A DNA stretch of 39,536 nucleotides from a virus: IMG/VR virus record IMGVR_UViG_3300008267_000485, positions 1 to 39,536 of that record, one strand, 5' to 3'. This document shows positions 26,672-37,900 of this stretch, piece after piece (within the stretch, counting starts at the first letter, position 1; every line of letters starts with the position of its first letter). The notes under the pieces were generated by a model, which had not been told where the DNA came from, made no database searches, and saw nothing but the letters and a program-made list of their open reading frames with translations. A program made the translations under genes and the position numbers.

Positions 26672-27215
26672 TGATGAGGATGTTGTTTTTGGTATATTTT
26701 ACTCTTCTGATACTCAGTTAAGAGATTTTATAACCCCAAAAAGAACTATTATTTCACCAACCGCAACTGTAACAGACCCATGTGCGTTTAATTATTTCAG
26801 AGTATTTTCGCAAACAGTTCCGTTTTATCAGTGGGATATTAAACAAAATCCTGGCCAAAACAGTATTTTTGGGTCTCAATCAAATGATTGGTATACGTCT
26901 CCGTTAGGGTCGTCGTTTTTACAAAACAGATATCAGTCAATGGATAGGTTACAACCAACATCAAGATATTTTAGAACGAATGGTAGTACTCAGACACAAT
27001 ACTTTAAAGGATACATATACTCAGTAGACCCAATAACTAATGATTTGTCATGGTCTCCTTCTACTCAAGACCCAAATGCCGCTCCATTTAGTCCATCTGA
27101 TAGAATAATTACCGTTGGAGCACCTTTCCATTTCTATTTTGGACTTAAAAAAGGTAAAACTGCATTTGATAGGTTTGCTAAACAATGGATAAAATTTGAT
27201 ACAATAACTGACTAA
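26619..27215 (+). CDS. C-terminal continuation of the 22157 gene in the +1 frame
   Basis: After the upstream frame stops at 26671, the +1 frame is open from 26619 to 27215 with natural codon use and no good start codon before an ATG at 26940. It reads YPSVPTQDPIYFGNANDED and on to a Tyr/Phe-rich end (FHFYFGLKKGKTAFDRFAK). An independent gene starting at 26940 would leave about 270 nt of evidently coding sequence unused. The frame change lies between 26619 and 26671; the upstream frame's last codons include rare CGG and CGC. The next gene starts 1 nt after the stop. It could be programmed frameshifting, a real mutation or a sequencing error. Confidence 0.65.
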   Translation, partial: VHYPSVPTQDPIYFGNANDEDVVFGIFYSSDTQLRDFITPKRTIISPTATVTDPCAFNYFRVFSQTVPFYQWDIKQNPGQNSIFGSQSNDWYTSPLGSSFLQNRYQSMDRLQPTSRYFRTNGSTQTQYFKGYIYSVDPITNDLSWSPSTQDPNAAPFSPSDRIITVGAPFHFYFGLKKGKTAFDRFAKQWIKFDTITD

Positions 27216-27216
27216 G

Positions 27217-29010
27217 ATGGGTAATAGAATTGATACAAGAGTTGTTTTAGGTTCGTTAAGATATAAATCCGCTCCAGACACTAATTTATTTTTTCAAGTT
27301 CCTTTAATTCAAAATACTAAAGAAATAACTGAATTTGATAGAAGTATAGATGTTGGCTTAGAGCAAGTTTACGATAACGAAAGACAAAACTCTGACATTT
27401 TTAGACCAATAGGTAAATTTGCAATGTTATTTAATAATTCTTACAGTGGACAAACTAATTACCCACCATTTGAAAATAATTTATATTATTTGAATTCTGA
27501 CGCTGCGGCAAACGCCCAATGTCTAAACGGAGCAACGGCAGTGTCATGGACAGGTTTACCACAGTACAACGAATTCGATTTTATAAGAAATGACTTTAAC
27601 GTTCCTGGATATACACAACCACCAAATAATCATTTGACGTTTATTCCAAAAAGTGCATCAAGTTACAATTGGAATTTCTATGCAAGTTACGCATTTGAAA
27701 ATGACTTTACTAAAGAAATGTATTATTTGGATAAAAAAACTAACATAACCTTAAATTGGATTGCTGGCGATGGCATACCTTTTATAATCGAACAAAGTAA
27801 TCCTAATGGTTTAGGTATTATTTCCTTTAGATGTCCAGTTAAACATGGATTGTCTATTGGTGAATATGTTAAATTAAGTTTTTCATATAATGGAACTGAT
27901 ATCTTTATTGTCGATTCTTTAGGAACTGAGGTTGCGGGAAGTGATGAGTACACGTTCAACATAATAAATGTTGGTTATGTTGGCTCAACATTCAATGTTA
28001 ACACCACAGGAACTTTCAAGAGAGTTATTTTGGCCGATAACGAATCTGATACAACTTCAAAATATTATGTTAGAAGACATAAAATACTAACAAATCCTGA
28101 AGAAGCGGTTATGGTTAAAGCGGGTTTTGAAGAGAATATTTTTGGTATTAGTAAAAAATATGAAAGTAGTGGATTTACCCCTAATCAAACTGCGAGAGTT
28201 TCAATTAAAGAGGGTGCTCAATCTTACACACTTTCTTTTAGTAGAGATATTTTAATCAATCCTTTACTCGATAATCAACAAAGACCAATAAGTGAATTAT
28301 TTTTTACTGTAATTTGGAGAGGTTATTTTGGTTGGACTTTTGGATTGCAAAATGGTAGTGGAGGATATGAGGGATTGAAACAAGGGTGGGAGTTTAATTT
28401 AACACCTAATCCTATAACAAACCAACCAACAGTATGGTGGTCAAATACTAACTCAAATGCTGACGTTGGAATACCTATGAGTACTTACACCACTTCACAA
28501 GGTGCTGGTTTAGGGCCTGGTGGAACAAGTTTAGTATTCACCTATGTGGATTCTTTAGTAATTGACGACACATTGGATGGTGATTATTGTGAGTGGAATG
28601 ATTATGAACAGAAAGAAAGAGTAATTTCAGAGATATATCACAAATTTACTTTTAACCCATTTGCTTTCAATATAGGGTCTTCAAATAACGCAAATCAAAA
28701 AGGATATTATTATAAACCACATCATTTAGTTACAACTAGAGTTTATTCTGATTATATTGAAGACGGAGATGTGAAAAATGTAGTTGGAATTCCTAATTAT
28801 TCATATTTCTCAACAACTAAAAATTTATTTGTTTGGAGAGATTTGTATCCTTATGGATTTATTGATACTAATGGATTGGGCGTAAACTATCCATTTTTAA
28901 ACGGTGCTCATTATCCTTATGGAGATTATATTTTTAGAATAATTTCAGAAGGAACTAATTATAATGATAACAACATAATCGCAGAACCAACAATTGACCC
29001 TTGTGAGTAA
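27217..29010 (+). CDS. Large virion protein of unknown function (597 aa)
   Basis: Unrecognised. The product is rich in Asn, Tyr, Phe and Ser with few charged clusters, as in beta-structured tail proteins. A central strand-rich section (SFRCPVKHGLSIGEYVKLSF, residues about 205-225) resembles a small beta-sandwich of phage fibres, and a later VIWRGYFGWTFGLQNG segment has aromatic repeats. It begins 1 nt after the stop of the upstream frame and overlaps the next gene, so it is part of the coupled structural operon. A baseplate or fibre-attachment role is inferred only from context. Confidence 0.75.
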   Translation: MGNRIDTRVVLGSLRYKSAPDTNLFFQVPLIQNTKEITEFDRSIDVGLEQVYDNERQNSDIFRPIGKFAMLFNNSYSGQTNYPPFENNLYYLNSDAAANAQCLNGATAVSWTGLPQYNEFDFIRNDFNVPGYTQPPNNHLTFIPKSASSYNWNFYASYAFENDFTKEMYYLDKKTNITLNWIAGDGIPFIIEQSNPNGLGIISFRCPVKHGLSIGEYVKLSFSYNGTDIFIVDSLGTEVAGSDEYTFNIINVGYVGSTFNVNTTGTFKRVILADNESDTTSKYYVRRHKILTNPEEAVMVKAGFEENIFGISKKYESSGFTPNQTARVSIKEGAQSYTLSFSRDILINPLLDNQQRPISELFFTVIWRGYFGWTFGLQNGSGGYEGLKQGWEFNLTPNPITNQPTVWWSNTNSNADVGIPMSTYTTSQGAGLGPGGTSLVFTYVDSLVIDDTLDGDYCEWNDYEQKERVISEIYHKFTFNPFAFNIGSSNNANQKGYYYKPHHLVTTRVYSDYIEDGDVKNVVGIPNYSYFSTTKNLFVWRDLYPYGFIDTNGLGVNYPFLNGAHYPYGDYIFRIISEGTNYNDNNIIAEPTIDPCE

Positions 29011-29815
29011 TAAGTATTTAATAGTAAGACCGACAGAGAATCAGACTATAACAATTCCTATTGAAATGAATTGGGATTTTTATGGTAGAACTGATAGTAT
29101 TGAACTTTATGAAGATGAAGTTTTGAAAGATATTATTGGTGTTGCGGAGGATTTTGAAGTATTGAGATTTGCTCACAAAGATTACGGTGTAAATGAAAAA
29201 ACAGTTATTAATTATGATTTTTATTTTTATAACTCTTCATTACCTGTAACTGCATCAACCTCATCAAGTGACTGGGTTAATAGTTATTTATTCCCTAACG
29301 CCACACCATCAGGGTTTAGTGCGACTCAAGTTTATTATTATGAAAAACCTTTCACTAAATCATTTTTTAAGTTAGACTTTTATGACACACCTGATAGCCA
29401 AAGTCAGATAAATTATTTTACAATAATAATTCCCGTACAACAAGGAGGTACCGAACCAGCAACTGTTTCACCTTTATTACCTATCGTACAAATAAGGAAA
29501 CCTTCTTATTTTTTGGATTATGTAGGGGACAAAGAAGGATTTTTTATTTATTGGTTAAAGAATTTTGATTACTTGAAACTTTCGACCTTTTATATGACCG
29601 CCAAATTTTTTGATGGAAGATTAGGTGTCTTTGTTAAAATGATGAATGAACCACAATCAAGTTTACCAAACAAATTTCTATTTGATGGTACTAGATATTT
29701 TTATTACAAAGTCGAGTTGGATTATACAACAAAAACGTATCAAATTTTTGATTATTTGAATAATAGAACAGGGAATGGAAATCCCATAAAATGGTATGAA
29801 TATATTAATCCATAA
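29003..29815 (+). CDS. Virion protein of unknown function (about 270 aa)
   Basis: Unrecognised. Read from GTG at 29003 the N-terminus is MSNKYLIVRPTENQ, which overlaps the previous stop by 8 nt; a TTG at 28994 in the same frame would add three residues and is also possible. No ATG lies near the start of the frame. The protein looks mainly beta (TIPIEMNWDFYGRTDSIELY) and its C-terminal half has many aromatic residues (YFLDYVGDKEGFFIYWLKNF). It is followed by an ATG overlapping its stop by one base (TAATG), which shows translational coupling with the next gene. Confidence 0.7.
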   Translation: MSNKYLIVRPTENQTITIPIEMNWDFYGRTDSIELYEDEVLKDIIGVAEDFEVLRFAHKDYGVNEKTVINYDFYFYNSSLPVTASTSSSDWVNSYLFPNATPSGFSATQVYYYEKPFTKSFFKLDFYDTPDSQSQINYFTIIIPVQQGGTEPATVSPLLPIVQIRKPSYFLDYVGDKEGFFIYWLKNFDYLKLSTFYMTAKFFDGRLGVFVKMMNEPQSSLPNKFLFDGTRYFYYKVELDYTTKTYQIFDYLNNRTGNGNPIKWYEYINP

Positions 29816-30999
29816 TGGATAGTAGATGGTATTACATAAAAATATCTCCTGAAGTAATCCGCAACGATTTATTTGTTGTTGATTATAATCAAGGAAATCA
29901 ATCATTGTTTCCCGATGAATTCTGTTGTAATGAAACTACAACAACTACAACTGTGCCTGTAACAGGGTATACGTATGTTTACTCCTCAATGACTGATATA
30001 CTTTCAGGAGGAACAAACGGAAACTCATTATTAACAGGACTAACAGTTCCAATTTTTTTAACCGAAACTACTGTAGATATTGGTTATTATTCTGTTTTTG
30101 ATGGATTTGTTTTACAAAAAGACACTATGACGAATTTCCTATTTTCAGGAGACCCGTTTAATAGTTACATAGTTCATTTTTACAATACTTCTGAGTTAGA
30201 ATTAAAAAAATACTTAGCCTTTTCAACCTACAGTATTGATTGGGGAGACGGGACAATTGAGTCTGTCCCAAACACCGCGCCAACGTCCTATTCACATACA
30301 TATATTCAAGATGGGACTTACACTATTACAATGTCAGGAGCAAGTCCATGGGGATTAAATGTAATACAAAAAGAAATCCAAATACCTGTAACATTATTAC
30401 CAATACCAAACCCAAATGGAACTGCTTATTTTATTCCTTTAGGGGGAAGTTGGTCAGGTACACCTTTAATGTATGATTATTTGTTTACAGGAGATTCTTT
30501 TTGTGATGTAAACTTACAATCAAGTTTCAATTACACAACCGTACCTTTCTTAGTCACAGGTTATACAAATTCTTATGTGACTGACTTAGAACAATGGGGT
30601 AGTAAGTTTGACCCAACAAGGTTTGCGGGAAAATATAAAGTAGGGGTTCAAGTGACAGGAACGTCACAATCTGTGGGAACTTTTTGGGGACCGTCAATAG
30701 ATGGTTTATATACCGCTTACACAATAAACGATATAGATTATTACGACTATAATGACGGAACTACTTTATTTATGGTTCAGTCATCAGGTTTTACCCCTGA
30801 TTGGTTGGTATGTTCTGCAATAACAAAAAATGAGGTATTACTTAACGTAATTGATGAGGCAGAAATACAATCTAATGTATTTATAGAAAGAGGAAAGAAT
30901 TCGGCATTTGAGAGAGTTCAGAGACTAGGAGAAGTCGATAATGTTGGAGACCTTGAAAAGTATGGATACAAATTTTTTAACATAATTAATATTATATAA
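29815..30999 (+). CDS. Tail protein with Thr-rich linker and PKD-like domain
   Basis: A 394-residue product. The first about 37 residues form a small module (MDSRWYYIKISPEVIRND) ending in CCN, followed by a TTTTTT linker. A PKD-like beta-sandwich follows: YSIDWGDGTIES and SYSHTYIQDGTYTITMSG, the standard 'W-G-D-G ... H-x-Y ... G-x-Y-x-V/I' signature, shared with the head of the adhesin's BspA region. The C-terminal part, with IERGKNSAFERVQRLGEVDN and KYGYKFFN, looks like a conserved docking helix. Such Ig-like domains are common in phage fibre and baseplate-attachment proteins. It overlaps its upstream neighbour by one base and the next start is one base after its stop. Confidence 0.75.
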   Translation: MDSRWYYIKISPEVIRNDLFVVDYNQGNQSLFPDEFCCNETTTTTTVPVTGYTYVYSSMTDILSGGTNGNSLLTGLTVPIFLTETTVDIGYYSVFDGFVLQKDTMTNFLFSGDPFNSYIVHFYNTSELELKKYLAFSTYSIDWGDGTIESVPNTAPTSYSHTYIQDGTYTITMSGASPWGLNVIQKEIQIPVTLLPIPNPNGTAYFIPLGGSWSGTPLMYDYLFTGDSFCDVNLQSSFNYTTVPFLVTGYTNSYVTDLEQWGSKFDPTRFAGKYKVGVQVTGTSQSVGTFWGPSIDGLYTAYTINDIDYYDYNDGTTLFMVQSSGFTPDWLVCSAITKNEVLLNVIDEAEIQSNVFIERGKNSAFERVQRLGEVDNVGDLEKYGYKFFNIINII

Positions 31000-31000
31000 T

Positions 31001-31909
31001 ATGGCAACAGGAACATATGGAACAATAAGACCCGCTGATGTATCTCCAGAAGATGTGGAGATAATTTTGAATTATACACCAACTAGAGATGAAACAGAAA
31101 ATTTTGTATTAACAAAGTTAGATGCTAAATCTATTTTAAGACCTTATTTTAATAATGGTGAAACAGGTGGTAATCCTAATATAGAAATATTGGGTGGGTT
31201 ATATAACCTCACATTACCATCAGACCAATTTAATCGTTTAGGAATTTATACATTATATATTAGACCAGCTCAAATCAGAACTAAAATTTTGGATTGTGGA
31301 GTTTTGTCTGCATTACCTAACGTTAGAGGAATTGTTGTTGATATATCGCAAGTTCCTTCTGAATATAGAAACAAATTTGTCAATCAAGGATTGGTTGGAT
31401 TTAGAATAGAATATTTGAATTCTGACGGTACAAAAATACCTAACTTTTTCAGAATCATAACTTCTTCTTTTTTCTGTGAACCTGTAGTACAAAATCTTAC
31501 AAATACTTCTCAGAAAGCGATTAGATATAGGTATACTGATAATAATACTAATATTGTATTTTGCACTTTAACACCTTCATCAGCACCAACAAACAAACCA
31601 AATGCAATTCCATATATTGGACAACCCGACCAGGACATAATAATTTCTAATACTTTTTTCAACCCAATAACTTTAGACATTGAAGTTGCGGAACACGACT
31701 TCTCTACATTGGCGATTGCATTGTTTGGTAATCAAACTAAATCTATGGATGACGGAATCTACACATTATATGATTCTGATAACAATATCTATAGACAATA
31801 CAATCTATACGAAATTAGAGACCAATTTAATGAGCTTCTATATGAGGTTAGAGAAGATAGAGGTGATAATATTGATTTTAGTAAAAACTTTACAAACATA
31901 ACACAATAA
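31001..31909 (+). CDS. Virion protein of unknown function (302 aa)
   Basis: Unrecognised. The N-terminal region (ADVSPEDVEIILNYTPTRD) and the strand-rich section with GLYNLTLPSDQFNRLGIYTL and LPNVRGIVVDIS suggest a beta-sandwich adaptor. The C-terminus is polar and helical (YNLYEIRDQFNELLYEVRED). It starts one base after the preceding stop and its TAA overlaps the next ATG by one base. The position, directly before a gp7/P2-I-like baseplate protein, suggests a baseplate-to-fibre linker, but the sequence itself gives no name. Confidence 0.75.
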   Translation: MATGTYGTIRPADVSPEDVEIILNYTPTRDETENFVLTKLDAKSILRPYFNNGETGGNPNIEILGGLYNLTLPSDQFNRLGIYTLYIRPAQIRTKILDCGVLSALPNVRGIVVDISQVPSEYRNKFVNQGLVGFRIEYLNSDGTKIPNFFRIITSSFFCEPVVQNLTNTSQKAIRYRYTDNNTNIVFCTLTPSSAPTNKPNAIPYIGQPDQDIIISNTFFNPITLDIEVAEHDFSTLAIALFGNQTKSMDDGIYTLYDSDNNIYRQYNLYEIRDQFNELLYEVREDRGDNIDFSKNFTNITQ

Positions 31910-34900
31910 TGGCGGTAGTTAAATATACATGTCCACCACAAACCGCTTCAGGTGAAGGGACTTTTTCAGATAACTTAGTTGGTTTACAATTAGTTGCTGG
32001 AGGAGGACTTACGCAAGGTAATTTTGAGTTCATTAGTTCTGCTAATGAAAAGGTGAACAGAACATTTACCACAGGAACTTTTTCAAACCCTATTAGTTTA
32101 GAATCAATGGGGATTGATAGTATTAATCAATCTAAAGCGATAGTTGAAAATAATTTTAAAGTTTATCCAAATTATGATTTAAGTCAAATTACTAATTTTA
32201 CTCAGTACGGTTCTTTAGTTAAAAGATTATCAGAATCTATCACTACAATTATTAGTTATTTCCCTGGCGGTTTAGAATCTACTTATTTAGGTTTAGATTA
32301 TACAACAGGACCTACCGCTGAAAATATTATTTATAACCAACAAAATAATGAAACATCATTTGAGTTAAATATTAGTAGATTAAGAAACCCATTTGATGTT
32401 GATTTCACAGTAAATTCAACCAGAAATTTATCTCTAAAAGAAATCCAAGTTTCTCCATTAAGGGATATGACGGTTAATTTTGCCAAGTACTCTTTATATC
32501 TATTTGGTACAGGATACACCGTTACAGGTTTAATACCAACAAGTAGTAACTCAAGTGGAACTCTAAAGATATATGTCCAAGGAAATCCATTCTCAGGACA
32601 AAGTCTTTTTAACGAGTCGTTTGTCATTCGACCAAATGATTTTGAGGTTAACAAAGTCTTTAATGAAGAATTTGACCAAGTTGAGAATTTTCTTTTAAAT
32701 AGAAATGTAATTCCTGTTTATACTTGTACTTTTAAAGTTCCTCGAGAAGCTGAAGACGGTTCATATTATGTTGAAAATTTACAAATTACATGGCCAAAGA
32801 GCGGTGAATGGAATATTGATATTATTACCCAATCATTCGCAAATTACATCACAACATTAAATAATGTTGCAGAATCTTACGATGAATATAAAACAAACTT
32901 AGTTTCTAGATTTTTAACAACAGGTGCATTTAAAGAGTTTGATACCGTTGGTCAAAAAACTGAAAAGGTTTTACAACTTTATGGTAGAAGTTTTGATGAA
33001 ACTTTGAAATTTATAACCGCACTTTCTTTTATGAATTCGGTTAATTACAATGTCGGTAATGATATACCATCACAATTATTAAAAAATTTAGCCCAAACTT
33101 TAGGATGGGCAACTAATGTATCACCAATCTCTAACGAACAATTTTTAACTTCTGTTTTTGGTGAAAAAAATTATAGTAAATCTGTTTATCCTGGTGTATC
33201 TAAACAAACCACACCTGATGAATTAAATTATCAGTTCTATAGAAACTTAATTCTTAATTCCGCATTTTTATTTAAGTCTAAAGGTACAAGAAAATCAATT
33301 GAGGTTTTATTAAGATTGATAGGGGCTCCAGAAGCTTTAGTTGAATTTAATGAATATGTTTATGTTGCTGACCAAGCAATAAACCTATCTCAATTTAATT
33401 CACAGTTTGTACAAATATCAGGAGGAACATATGTTGAACAAATACCAATTTTAGAAACGACAAATTTGTTTTCAATATTTGGACAACAATACACAGGATT
33501 CACAACAACAAGTGATTTCCAAGATGTTAATATAACTATTGACGAATATCCTATGGATAATTTAGGATATCCTAGTGCACCACCTGATAGTGAGGATTTC
33601 TTTTTCCAAAAAGGTAGTGGATGGTTTGAACAAACACCACAACATAGAGCCCCTGAAGAGGTAGATATAACCAATAGTGTGTTTGTGGGAAATAACCCCA
33701 ACTTCCAAACAACTTTGATACCATACACCTACGGACAAATATATTTAAATAGATTTAGAAAATTCCCATTCATGAGTTTGGGATATCATCTAACTCCTAC
33801 TATAGATAATAATAAAAGTTGGGTTGATAATGAAGTAGGTCTAAGAAGTAATTTAGACAGTTCATTTACCGCAAGATACATTGTAGAGAATGATAAATTA
33901 GTTCTTAATGTTAAAAACGTTGATTTGTTTATGAATCCTGCTCAAGGTTTAGTCTATGATGTTTGGTTCATGTCAAGACAATTCAATTACCCAATACCAA
34001 ATGAAGGTTTGAATTACGTACCCCCAACATATTGTAATCCTGACCCATATTCACCATATCCAAGAAGAGGAGGGGTGGATTGGACTGAAATTAACCCACA
34101 ACCAAAAAGAAAAACATTCTTTGAGTTCGCCCAAAGTTTTTGGAAGAACATGATTAATGTTAGAAACAGACAGTTTTCATCTAATGGTAAAACAGGTGGA
34201 TACCCTACCTTAGAGTCAATATATTGGAAATATTTGGAATCAGGTCAAGCAATAAATGTACCTAACAACAATTTCACATATCGAACAATGATGGATTATG
34301 TGAATGGTATAGGAGATTATTGGATAAGATTAGTTGAACAAATGATTCCTGCAACTACAATTTGGAACACAGGGACAAAATTGGAAAACTCGGCTTTCCA
34401 CAGACAAAAGTTTGTGTGGAGAAGACAAGAAGGATGTAAATTAATACCTATACCATGTAAACCATGTTCATTAGTAACCAATTTATTTACTTATGATTGT
34501 CCTATTGAGGCGGTAGAATGCCCTATTTATCCTTGGGCAACTAATCCGCAAATTCAAGGAATGACAGGAGTTTTAGGTGTATTGTTAACTCAATATTTAA
34601 CCTCTAACGGTTATGCACTAAATGATTGTCTATTAGATGGATTACAGACAGAATGGTTCGTTGATTTATCTGTTGATGGAATTAGCGTTGTTAAAAATTC
34701 TTTTTATGATGGTATTGGATACTCTACGCCAGGATTCAGTACTCCGAGTATTGACGATTATTACGATGCTTTAATTATTTCATTAGATGATTTAAAAAAT
34801 TATGGATATAACTATTATTTAACTGATAGTGAAACCGTAGTTATTTATAATGAGGTATGTTCTGTTTCAGAATCAGGGATTAACTTCAAATTGAATATAG

Positions 34901-34932
34901 GGATAAACTTTGAAATTTTATGTAATCAATAA
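31909..34932 (+). CDS. Large baseplate protein, P2 gpI / T4 gp7-like
   Basis: A 1,007-residue product. The middle part (nt about 32880-33370) has the features of the P2 gpI-type tail protein family: a helical lead-in ([19 protein letters not shown]), then [20 protein letters not shown] followed by [11 protein letters not shown], matching the usual 'K.KGT..ai..ll..lG' motif. T4 gp7 (1,032 residues) is the wedge protein with this domain, so length and content agree. The N-terminal third is a beta-rich region with [21 protein letters not shown] and the C-terminal part has two short Cys-rich turns ([21 protein letters not shown]). It would link the wedge ring to peripheral fibres and is coupled to the adhesin gene by TAATG. 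Confidence 0.7.
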   Translation: MAVVKYTCPPQTASGEGTFSDNLVGLQLVAGGGLTQGNFEFISSANEKVNRTFTTGTFSNPISLESMGIDSINQSKAIVENNFKVYPNYDLSQITNFTQYGSLVKRLSESITTIISYFPGGLESTYLGLDYTTGPTAENIIYNQQNNETSFELNISRLRNPFDVDFTVNSTRNLSLKEIQVSPLRDMTVNFAKYSLYLFGTGYTVTGLIPTSSNSSGTLKIYVQGNPFSGQSLFNESFVIRPNDFEVNKVFNEEFDQVENFLLNRNVIPVYTCTFKVPREAEDGSYYVENLQITWPKSGEWNIDIITQSFANYITTLNNVAESYDEYKTNLVSRFLTTGAFKEFDTVGQKTEKVLQLYGRSFDETLKFITALSFMNSVNYNVGNDIPSQLLKNLAQTLGWATNVSPISNEQFLTSVFGEKNYSKSVYPGVSKQTTPDELNYQFYRNLILNSAFLFKSKGTRKSIEVLLRLIGAPEALVEFNEYVYVADQAINLSQFNSQFVQISGGTYVEQIPILETTNLFSIFGQQYTGFTTTSDFQDVNITIDEYPMDNLGYPSAPPDSEDFFFQKGSGWFEQTPQHRAPEEVDITNSVFVGNNPNFQTTLIPYTYGQIYLNRFRKFPFMSLGYHLTPTIDNNKSWVDNEVGLRSNLDSSFTARYIVENDKLVLNVKNVDLFMNPAQGLVYDVWFMSRQFNYPIPNEGLNYVPPTYCNPDPYSPYPRRGGVDWTEINPQPKRKTFFEFAQSFWKNMINVRNRQFSSNGKTGGYPTLESIYWKYLESGQAINVPNNNFTYRTMMDYVNGIGDYWIRLVEQMIPATTIWNTGTKLENSAFHRQKFVWRRQEGCKLIPIPCKPCSLVTNLFTYDCPIEAVECPIYPWATNPQIQGMTGVLGVLLTQYLTSNGYALNDCLLDGLQTEWFVDLSVDGISVVKNSFYDGIGYSTPGFSTPSIDDYYDALIISLDDLKNYGYNYYLTDSETVVIYNEVCSVSESGINFKLNIGINFEILCNQ

Positions 34933-37900
34933 TGTCTTGTATCTTTTCATATAACTTAAGTGTTACAGGCGATTGTACCAATTCAGGATTAGGTTCTGTT
35001 TCTATAACAATACCACCTGGTGGTGCCCCTCCTTACACAATTGTTTCCCCTGTATCGGGAACAACTTCAGGGATTATTTCCGCATACACTGAAACCGATT
35101 TAGCACCTGGGGCATACACTTATATTTTAACTGACTCATGTTTACCGTTCAATAATTCCTCACCCATTAACGTTTTTATTTCAAGTGGTACGTGTGTATC
35201 AATTGATGATGAACAACATACTACTTGTGGACTTGATAATGGTTCATTAACCGCCTCAACATCTACTGACTATGGAACACTTACTTTCCAACTCTATGAG
35301 GAAACTATTGGTTTTATAAATTCAGGAACAACCGTAACAAATCCTTACATTTTTGATAATTTACCTGCAGGGTTTTATTATGTTATTGCTGATGATGGAG
35401 GAGGTTGTACAGAAAGGTCAGAAACATGTATTGTTAAAGCCTCAACTACGTTCAGTTTTGGTCTATACACAATCAATAATTCACCTTGTTTAGCGTCCAC
35501 AGGTTCAGTTTATGTTACAGGGCAAACTGGGACACCACCTTTTAATTATCTTTGGAGTAACGGAAGTACTAACAGTTATATAACAGGTCTAACCGCAGGT
35601 TCATACAATGTTATTGTCACTGATTCATTAGGTTGTACAAATAGTTTAGGTACTGTAGTTTCAACTGTACCCGCTTTAAATATTGCATCAATAATTACTG
35701 AAAGTCCATCATGTTTTAGCAATGATGGCTCAGCAACTGTAACAGTTGTTGGAGGAACTGCGCCTTTTTATTATTCGGGGTCGAACGGATTTTCAATTAT
35801 TACATATTCAAACACATTTACTTTCACAGGTTTATCTGCGGGATTCTTTTCTGTTTATGTACAAGATGCTGGTTTGTGTAACGATACGGAATCTACGGTT
35901 TTATTAACCCCATCATCATTTGTTGTAGTTTCAGTAGATGTCTCGGGGTCAACTTGTAATAATTCAGGTGGGATGATTAATGTAACAATATTTGGAGGCT
36001 CTCCACCGTATACATACACTTTGACTAACAACTCAACATCATTACAAAATGTTGTAACGGGTAGTTTTACAAATTGGCCTTTTAATGGTTTATCGTCAGG
36101 TTCATATACCTTAGAGATAAGTGATTTAGGACCTTGTGTATTTACACATACCTATACTGTTAATAATACTGAAAAGTTTACATTATCTGTTAACACCACA
36201 GGAACAACTTGTAATCAAAATAATGGAAGTGTTGAACTTTTAATTTCAAGTGGAGGTACTGCACCATATACTTATGAAATTGACGGACAACTTGTAATTA
36301 CAGGCGCAAGTTCATACACGTTTACAAATATAACTGCGGGTAATTATACTGCGACAGTTACCGATTCAACATTCTGTGAACAATTATTACCATTTACAAT
36401 AGCTTCATCATCCATTGTTGATTTTATTTTAGTTGGAACTGATTCGACAAATGGAACTAATGGTACGGTTCAAGGTTTGATAACAAGTGGAACTCCTCCA
36501 TTTAGTTGGAGTTGGAGTCCAAATGTGAATGGACAGACAGGTCTTACTGTGACAAGTTTGTCTGCAGGGACATATACTCTTACTGTTACCGATGGTGACG
36601 GTTGTATAAAAGTTAGAAATATTACAATTGAAGGATTTAATAAATTAAATTCATATCAAGTATTAACAATTTGTAATGATGATTTTACTCAGACAGGAGA
36701 TTTAGGTAGAAAAGGGCCTCAACAACTTTTACTTGAAGGTTTCCATGATTTAACGACTGGTGATACAAATTGTATTTTAAATCAATCTATTTTTGAATTA
36801 ATAACAGTTGTTGATGGAGTGACCAAAAGTCAATCTTTTTACACAGGAACTTCTTTAAATGACTTTCCTTTAGATAACGTATATTATGATGTTTTAGAAG
36901 AATTATTATTAACTTATCCTATAGTTGGTCAAGTTATTATAGACGCAATTAATAATAAAGTTTCTATTATTACAGATTGTGAGGTAGCTGAAAATTTACA
37001 GGGAGTTACTTTGAATGTTTATTTAAATATAAAATATGACATTTCTTGTGTTAGTTGTGATATACCTGTTACACCAACACCAACACCATCACCATGTGTT
37101 TATAATGAATGGGAAATAAATCTTTCATCACCTTGTACTTTTGAACTATATGATTGTTTTAATAACGTTTATGATACTGTAACATTTGGTAGTCCAGGAA
37201 CTTATTATGTTTGTTCTGTATCTCAACCAACAAATAGTGGTATTTGCGCTTTACCACCTATTATTCCTATTGTTGGGTCTTGTACCCCGTTTGTAACTTT
37301 AACTCCAACACCAACTCCTACCTTAACTCCGACTCCTACACCTCAAGTAATTGTACCATTATGTAGTGTGTTATATAATACCCCTGATTATGAAGTTTAT
37401 TCATATGATGTATTATCTAATACATCGACACTATTACCAGTTTCTTCTGTAACATATATTGCAGACATTGCTCACACTAATACCAAATTGTGGGTAAGTT
37501 CAGGAATAGGTATTAGAGAATGGGACATTACATTATCACCGTTTACATCTACGGTCAATAGGGATATTACAATACCTAATCTAATTGGACCTGGATTAGG
37601 AGCAATTGATGACACAACATTAATCGCTTTAAGAACTGATGTTACACCTAGAGAGATTGTGACTTTAGATATAACAACAAGCACCGCAGTATTAACAACT
37701 CAATTCCCAATATTATCAGGAAGAACAATATCTGGAGATATTATGTTAACAACAACTAATAAAGTTATTATCACGAATAACCCAATCGTGGGACCTCTTA
37801 CTAGATATATTAGTCAATACGATTTTAGTACAGGAACATTAGAGGTGGACATCCAAATAAGTCCTACAATCGCAGAACCTTACGGTATTTTTGTTGACAG

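Noticed and set aside
26940-27215. Independent 91-aa gene starting at ATG 26940
   Set aside because: The same frame is open and coding-like back to 26619, so this ATG is internal to the continuation of the 22157 gene.
33390-33728. 112-aa minus-strand frame opposite the gp7/P2-I-like gene
   Set aside because: It is antisense to a long, tightly coupled gene and has no upstream signal.
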